DNA of 8,552 nt, from positions 1-8,552 of the forward strand of contig JBGTIS010000107.1 of NCBI GenBank assembly GCA_041745535.1. The letters are read 5' to 3'. Positions 4,589-8,552 of the stretch are shown in pieces. Numbering within the stretch: position 1 is the stretch's first letter; every line of letters starts with the position of its first letter. The stretch comes from JBGTIS01 sp041745535. GTDB lineage: Bacteria; Bacteroidota; Bacteroidia; Cytophagales; Cyclobacteriaceae. The notes under the pieces are model-generated. The model had not been told where the DNA came from. It worked only from the letters and a program-made list of their open reading frames with translations, and ran no database searches. Made by a program: the position numbers and the translations under genes.

Positions 4589-5161
4589 TTACTCCTTCTC
4601 TGGGATTCCGGCCAGTTCCTGAATGGGCACCCCGTCAATCATTACATCCTGTAAAACCGCTTCGCCATCTTTTATCCGTACTATAGCATAGGCGGTTTTG
4701 GTACTGTCCCGCAGGGCTTCGCGGTACACGGTTTCGGCAACCGGGGCTTTGGTTTCTTCCATATAATACCGATCGAAAGGATAAGCGATCTGAAGGGTTT
4801 GGCGGTTGTTGATATTAGTTACGTAAGCAGCAGAAGCTTGTATGTAGTCGTTGCCTGCTTCGGGTACCGTAAACGATACATCCTCGATACGGGCGTAACC
4901 GGTTGTATCGTTGGCAATGGTGACATACAGCGCTTCCGTACCCAATACCTGACTGGTATCGTTCCACACAAACTGGTTTTCCTCAAAACTAAGGCTGATG
5001 TATTTGCCTCTGAAAGCATCGTAAGGGTCAACCGGAGCCATTTTGAATTTATAGGCTTTACCGGTTTCCAGAATAACTTCCCGGTCCAGTATCATTTTAG
5101 CCGGCACATACAGTTGTACCAGGCAAACCGCGACAAATATGCCTACTATGATCTTTTTCAT
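4589..5161 (-). CDS. GDYXXLXY domain-containing protein
   Basis: The 190-residue product has an N-terminal hydrophobic segment (residues 4-20, IIVGIFVAVCLVQLYVP) serving as signal anchor or signal peptide, followed by a soluble, probably periplasmic part. The family motif appears as DPYDAFRGKYISL (45-57), in which RGKYISLSF replaces the canonical RGDYxxLxY; the second conserved block YPFDRYYMEE lies at 127-136. The function of the family (PF14345) is not established; members are regularly encoded beside DUF2157 membrane proteins. Here the ATG overlaps the DUF2157 stop by 4 bp (ATGA), a classic coupled junction, so the two probably act together in the inner membrane. The G-D to G-K change in the name-giving motif is common enough not to imply inactivity. 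Confidence 0.88.
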   Translation of the reverse strand: MKKIIVGIFVAVCLVQLYVPAKMILDREVILETGKAYKFKMAPVDPYDAFRGKYISLSFEENQFVWNDTSQVLGTEALYVTIANDTTGYARIEDVSFTVPEAGNDYIQASAAYVTNINNRQTLQIAYPFDRYYMEETKAPVAETVYREALRDSTKTAYAIVRIKDGEAVLQDVMIDGVPIQELAGIPEKE

Positions 5162-6465
5162 ATACGCTTATTTTGGTCCGGTTGCTTTTTTCTTTTCAGC
5201 ATCTGGTAGTTGAGCAGGAAAAAGCCGACTCCTACCAGCAGGAATAGCAGCCCCCGGATGACAAAACTGATCTGTACATCAAAAAACCGGCAGATAATCA
5301 GGAGAGTGATCATCAGCAATCCGTAATTCAAAATGCCCAGGTGGTTGGCCTTCGCTCCTTTCCTGATGGTAAGTATGCCCATGGCCAACAGCAGGATATT
5401 GATTACCACAATGGGCAGTATCGCATTAAAATAACCGATAACAAACAGCACGATAAATATTCCATATACATAGTTCATCAGGTCGGCACCATCCCAGGTA
5501 CTGTTCCTGATTCGCCGGAACAGCAGCACCGTAGCCGCGACTGTGAGCAATAAGGCCACCAGAAATTCAGGAGTAGTTACCAGGGTTCCAATGGAAGCTT
5601 CGTGTTTGATCAACTCTTTCCAGAACCAATCGAAACTCAGGGTAAACAAAAGGGCCAGGGTACCCGCGGTACCCAGCAGTTGCCAGGAATTGTCCAGTAA
5701 TTTACGATTGGAGAATGAGGCTGTATTGCCCACCTGATAAAACACTCCGAAAAGGCTGAAATAGGCGATAAACATCAACTCTTCCGTATGATGTGCCAGG
5801 GTGCCCAGGGTAATGGTGAGCGAAACCGGCAACAGCCAGTGATGAAACAGCATGAAATTGCTTTCAGGGTGCTTTTTCCATAACCAGTACACATAAGGGA
5901 GTACCAGCACGAGAAGCCACCAGTAATGGTGCGAGGCAGGCTGCTGGTAGGTCCAGTAATTTACTTCACAGGCATACCAGGTAATGCCTGCCACATACAG
6001 CAGCGAAACCACCGACGAACGCATTACATATACCAGCGGAATACCCAGCAATGCCCAGGTAAATAAAAATTCACTCAGGTTGCCTGGAATATGATACACC
6101 TGGCTGATCAGCGCCATACTGGCTCCTACTGCAAAAAACAGAAAAGTAGCCGAGCTTTCCCGCCAACCGATATTGTCTGATTTCCTGATAAGGGTAAATC
6201 CACATACCAGTTGCCCGATTACCAATGGCAGAAAAGAAAATACGGTTTTGGTAGTTCGGGAAAGGTCATCCCAGTTGTGCGCGATAATCAGGATAATGCC
6301 CAATCCAGCCAGCAAAGCACCCAGCACACCAAATACAATAAACAATCGGTTTTGGGAACGCGATTCCCGCTGTCGGTAATAGTACCTGATTTTTTCAGCC
6401 GTTTCTTCTGAAATTACCTGATCGAGAATGAGTTCGGGAAGGGCCTGAAGGATGTTTTTAGCCAT
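5158..6465 (-). CDS. DUF2157 domain-containing polytopic membrane protein
   Basis: The 435-residue product has a cytosolic N-terminus of about 40 residues (LPELILDQVISEETAEKIRY, the DUF2157 N-terminal helices that read like '.l...G.is.e.a..i..y'), then the first membrane span at about 41-62 followed by AHNWDDL (62-68), which matches the family's conserved 'i..NW'. About a dozen further hydrophobic segments continue to the C-terminus, ending in a basic tail (KRKKQPDQNKRI). The biochemical role is unknown; such proteins are found beside GDYXXLXY proteins, with which this gene shares a 4-bp stop/start overlap. A good Bacteroidetes-type promoter lies just upstream (6480-6508), so these two genes likely form their own operon. 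Full length, intact. Confidence 0.88.
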   Translation of the reverse strand: MAKNILQALPELILDQVISEETAEKIRYYYRQRESRSQNRLFIVFGVLGALLAGLGIILIIAHNWDDLSRTTKTVFSFLPLVIGQLVCGFTLIRKSDNIGWRESSATFLFFAVGASMALISQVYHIPGNLSEFLFTWALLGIPLVYVMRSSVVSLLYVAGITWYACEVNYWTYQQPASHHYWWLLVLVLPYVYWLWKKHPESNFMLFHHWLLPVSLTITLGTLAHHTEELMFIAYFSLFGVFYQVGNTASFSNRKLLDNSWQLLGTAGTLALLFTLSFDWFWKELIKHEASIGTLVTTPEFLVALLLTVAATVLLFRRIRNSTWDGADLMNYVYGIFIVLFVIGYFNAILPIVVINILLLAMGILTIRKGAKANHLGILNYGLLMITLLIICRFFDVQISFVIRGLLFLLVGVGFFLLNYQMLKRKKQPDQNKRI

Positions 6466-6479
6466 TTTCTATAAGCTTT

Positions 6480-6508
6480 CAAAAGTAAAACGACAGATAT
6501 CTTAACAA
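6480..6508 (-). promoter_or_regulatory. Bacteroidetes-type promoter for the DUF2157 operon
   Basis: On the minus strand, TACTTTTG (6487-6480) matches the -7 consensus TAnnTTTG exactly, and TTG (6508-6506) lies 18 bp upstream as the -33 element, near the usual 19-bp spacing. The start codon at 6465 is 14 bp downstream of the -7 box, giving a very short leader. It is the best promoter match I found in the window. Confidence 0.55.
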
Positions 6509-6510
6509 GG

Positions 6511-6616
6511 TATGTGGCATCGAGTAACAGCCAAAGTGCCCTGTGATCACGCAGGCCGCGGTGTTGGAGTAATACGATGAATTCATGGCTAAGGTTTTTC
6601 ATAAAGTTGCCACATA
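6511..6616. repeat. 106-bp element bounded by 9-bp inverted repeats
   Basis: TATGTGGCA (6511-6519) is the exact reverse complement of TGCCACATA (6608-6616). Between them lie a short hairpin, CCTGTG with CGCAGG (6540-6545 and 6550-6555, one G-T pair), a GGCCGCGG GC-rich stretch, and the 10-bp palindrome ATGAATTCAT (about 6579-6588). Nothing in it resembles a gene; the minus-strand frame running through it is not protein-like. It fits a small intergenic repeat or a MITE-like element, or a structured leader, placed just upstream of the DUF2157 promoter. A copy search in the host genome would settle it. Confidence 0.4.
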
Positions 6617-6656
6617 AAATAGTCTGTGGTGGCATGACCCCTGGCTTCAGCAGCTT

Positions 6657-7184
6657 CTAAAATTTAATAACAGCAACTTTGGCTTCACCTTCCGGCGGTA
6701 TGGTTACCCGAAAAAGATTGCTGTAATCGGCATCGGCAATGCTGTCCTGGGGTGGCGTAGCCCCTAATTGTGTAATAATGGGCAATACCGTGTTGCTATG
6801 GCCGCATACCAGTACCGTTTGACCCGCATGATTTTGCAGGATATTGCTGGCCAATTGCTCAAAGTTGTGTGCCTCATAGGCTTCAATGGCTATATTCTTT
6901 GCTTCAGCCAGTGGTTGCACTGTACTCATATTTCTCTGATAAGGCGTACTGTAGATGGCCGCTATTTTTACTGTATCCAGCAAGGCTTTCAGTTTTTCTG
7001 CCCGGGCATGTCCTTCCGGGGTAAGGGGCGGGTTGTCTGTAGTATCGGATAAATCTTTTTCAGCATGGCGTACCACATACACCAAAGTAATGGATGCGGT
7101 GGCTTGTTCCGCTTTTTTTCCAGTACAGGCATATAAAAATAAAGCGGCAAGCATTGCCATTAAAATTGTGCTTCTGAAAATCAT
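6657..7184 (-). CDS. SixA-like histidine phosphatase superfamily lipoprotein
   Basis: The 175-residue product starts with a lipoprotein signal peptide ending in the lipobox LYAC (C20), so it should be anchored to a membrane facing the periplasm. The catalytic RHAE motif (R39-H40-A41-E42) receives the phosphate on H40. The second half of the pocket is present as YSTPYQRNMSTVQPL (R84) and VLVCGHSNT (H129). Length and layout fit the short, branch-1 histidine phosphatases (SixA/phosphoglycerate-mutase-like), but the substrate cannot be told; a lipid-anchored form points to an extracytoplasmic phosphoester. It follows the nagX-like gene by 9 bp and is preceded by a purine-rich AAAAGGAA, so the two are likely one operon. 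Confidence 0.9.
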   Translation of the reverse strand: MIFRSTILMAMLAALFLYACTGKKAEQATASITLVYVVRHAEKDLSDTTDNPPLTPEGHARAEKLKALLDTVKIAAIYSTPYQRNMSTVQPLAEAKNIAIEAYEAHNFEQLASNILQNHAGQTVLVCGHSNTVLPIITQLGATPPQDSIADADYSNLFRVTIPPEGEAKVAVIKF

Positions 7185-7193
7185 TAATTCCTT

Positions 7194-8342
7194 TTATATT
7201 TTTACAATAATATGCTTTTTATACATAATCCAGATAGGAATAAAGCAGAGCAGCATATAACAGATAGCCCAGAAAAAAGAGGCAAATTCCGGCCCCATGC
7301 CCAAATTCACCAATCCCTGATAGGTATATTGCCGCAAATTGGTATCGCCCGAAACTTTAATCATTCCCAGGATGTCGGCCAGTACGCCATGTAGCACATA
7401 GGCAGTAATGGCATTGGAACCAAAGGCCACAAAAAAGGGCGTCCAGCTTTTGTAATTCAGCACATCTATAAACCAGTATAAGGTACCCAGCAGCAACAGC
7501 GCCATGCCACCGGTGACCAATACAAAAGAACTACTCCATAAGTTTTTGTTTACCGGGAAATCCAGGCTCCACAGGTAACCCACCGCCAGACTCAGCACTC
7601 CGGCTACCAGCAGCCAGATGATTTTTCGTTCCTGGGGTAAGGAAGACAAAATTAAAAAACCAGCCAGCATACCGCCAATACCGGTGGCAATAGAGGGCAG
7701 CGTACTCAGCAGCCCTTCCGGGTCCCAGGTGCCCTGCCACATGTTACCGGGAATCAGCAGCGAATCGAGCCAGGCAGCCAGGTTCTGACCAGGTTCCAGC
7801 ATGGGTTTTCCAATGCCGGGTACAGGAAATTTTGTCATCACAATCCAGTATCCCAACAATAAACCCGCACCCCACCAGGCTTGTCCTTTCCAGGAAGTAT
7901 TCATAAAAATGAGGCTGCAAAATAAATATACCAGGGCGATGCGCTGCAACACTCCAGGTATGCGGATATTGGAAAAGTCGAAACCGGGAAACAGCCATAG
8001 AAATATGCCCAGGGCAAAAATAATAACCGACCGGATCAGTACCTTTTTCATTAAATCGGTTTTGCTGGCTCCGGTTTGTATGCGCTTTTTAAAAGCCAGG
8101 GTAATGGCGATGCCTACCATAAACAGGAAGAAAGGAAAAACCAGATCGGTGGGTGTAAGGCCATTCCATTCGGCATGTTCCAGCGGCGGATACACATGCG
8201 CCCAGGTGCCGGGTGTATTCACTATTATCATTCCGATAAGCGCGATGCCCCGCATTACATCCAGAGAAATAAGGCGTTTAGATACGTGCGATTCTAACTC
8301 AGAATCAGGCCTGTGGCTTTGTTCTTTTACCGATGTTTCCAT
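7194..8342 (-). CDS. NagX / HGSNAT-like transmembrane acyltransferase (DUF5009 family)
   Basis: The 382-residue polytopic protein shows the heparan-alpha-glucosaminide N-acetyltransferase family pattern: RLISLDVMRGIALIGMIIVN (23-42), HAEWNGLTPTDLVFPFFLFM (56-75) and IPGVLQRIALVYLF. H56 aligns with the acetyl-accepting active-site histidine of human HGSNAT, which sits in the same H-A/S-S/E-W-N-G-L context. About ten membrane spans follow. Bacterial relatives (COG4299, NagX) are linked to amino-sugar metabolism, probably acetylating sugars at the inner membrane from cytosolic acetyl-CoA; the substrate here is unknown. The first 20 or so residues are polar and charged. It heads an operon with the histidine phosphatase 9 bp downstream. 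No clean promoter is seen in the 80 bp upstream. Confidence 0.9.
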   Translation of the reverse strand: METSVKEQSHRPDSELESHVSKRLISLDVMRGIALIGMIIVNTPGTWAHVYPPLEHAEWNGLTPTDLVFPFFLFMVGIAITLAFKKRIQTGASKTDLMKKVLIRSVIIFALGIFLWLFPGFDFSNIRIPGVLQRIALVYLFCSLIFMNTSWKGQAWWGAGLLLGYWIVMTKFPVPGIGKPMLEPGQNLAAWLDSLLIPGNMWQGTWDPEGLLSTLPSIATGIGGMLAGFLILSSLPQERKIIWLLVAGVLSLAVGYLWSLDFPVNKNLWSSSFVLVTGGMALLLLGTLYWFIDVLNYKSWTPFFVAFGSNAITAYVLHGVLADILGMIKVSGDTNLRQYTYQGLVNLGMGPEFASFFWAICYMLLCFIPIWIMYKKHIIVKI

Positions 8343-8399
8343 AAATAACTATTTGGAGATGATTAAAAAAGTATAATGGCATAAATAATTGACAGACAA

Positions 8400-8552
8400 G
8401 GACATAAGGGCAAATCTGTGTGTCATGAAAATACGAATCACATTACGATGTCCCCGCTGTCAACACGACAATATCGTCAAAAATGACCGCGAAAGCTATT
8501 CAGACAAACAAAACTACCTGTCTAAACACTGTGCGCGTCCGTTCATCGGGGA
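8400..8552 (+). mobile_element. IS1-family insertion sequence, left end (partial)
   Basis: The transposase frame beginning at 8425 is of IS1 InsA type. The sequence GGACATAAGGGCAAATCTGT from 8400 starts with GG and precedes the frame closely, so it is the likely left inverted repeat. The right end, the rest of the transposase and any target-site duplication lie outside the window, so the exact boundary is provisional. It sits 58 bp upstream of the nagX-like start and points away from it. Confidence 0.6.
8425..8552 (+). CDS. insA: IS1-family transposase InsA-like N-terminus (partial)
   Basis: The 42 visible codons read MKIRITLRCPRCQHDNIVKN, then a short linker and KQNYLSKHCARPFIG, the zinc-finger N-terminal domain shared by IS1 InsA proteins ('CP.C....v.KNG....kQ.YlC..C.r.Fig'). 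The first pair C9-C12 is present, but the second pair, normally Y-L-C-x-x-C, reads Y-L-S-K-H-C, so one zinc ligand is serine. This may mark a decaying copy or a tolerated variant with His supplying a ligand. In IS1 the InsA domain is joined to InsB' by programmed -1 frameshifting; that region is not in the window. Confidence 0.8.
   Translation, partial: MKIRITLRCPRCQHDNIVKNDRESYSDKQNYLSKHCARPFIG

Noticed and set aside
4799..5209. 136-codon plus-strand open frame opposite the GDYXXLXY gene
   Set aside because: It is the antisense shadow of a well-supported minus-strand gene and has no family features.
7801..8376. 191-codon plus-strand open frame opposite the nagX-like gene
   Set aside because: It lies antisense to a gene with clear family motifs; its Pro/Arg/Ile-rich translation shows no domain.

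Overview
The window looks like a piece of a Bacteroidota chromosome, probably from the order Cytophagales. This rests on the gene families present (an HU/IHF-like DNA-binding protein of the Bacteroidetes type, a DUF2157 plus GDYXXLXY membrane pair, a NagX/HGSNAT-like acyltransferase), on weak or absent Shine-Dalgarno sequences, and on one good match to the Bacteroidetes promoter (TTG, 18-bp gap, TAnnTTTG). The genus cannot be named from the sequence alone.

Layout. Positions 1-188 hold the N-terminal part of an HU-like gene on the minus strand. A 580-bp AT-rich stretch without a convincing gene follows. From about 700 to 4510 lies a toxin-antitoxin-rich accessory island: a DUF4160/DUF2442 pair (771-1394, +), a higBA pair (1499-2153, +), a GC-rich segment able to form four hairpins (2170-2300), two unrecognised small ORFs (2313-2965, +), a second and different DUF4160/DUF2442 pair (3554-3008, -) whose DUF4160 member seems to have lost an internal helix, and a DUF433/DUF5615 antitoxin/PIN-like pair (3861-4404, +). 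The last pair lies between two direct copies of a 76-bp sequence that are 80% identical by hand alignment. The first two modules each have a clear inverted repeat just upstream, suited to autoregulation.

From 4589 to 8342 the window returns to ordinary envelope and housekeeping genes, all on the minus strand: nagX-like acyltransferase, then a SixA-like histidine phosphatase lipoprotein 9 bp downstream; then, after a 191-bp gap holding an inverted-repeat-bounded element, a DUF2157 membrane protein and a GDYXXLXY protein that overlap by 4 bp. The window ends inside an IS1-family element (8400 onward) whose InsA-like zinc-finger reading frame has a Cys-to-Ser change.

How the parts fit. The island is a set of short co-directional two-gene modules with compact or overlapping junctions, separated by spacers rich in hairpins and repeats. 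This suggests stepwise gain of small selfish or defence-related cassettes at one site. The most interesting leads are the repeat-flanked DUF433/DUF5615 module, the four-hairpin segment at 2170-2300 next to two unknown ORFs, and the internally deleted DUF4160 gene. No clearly new biochemical system can be asserted from sequence reading alone.
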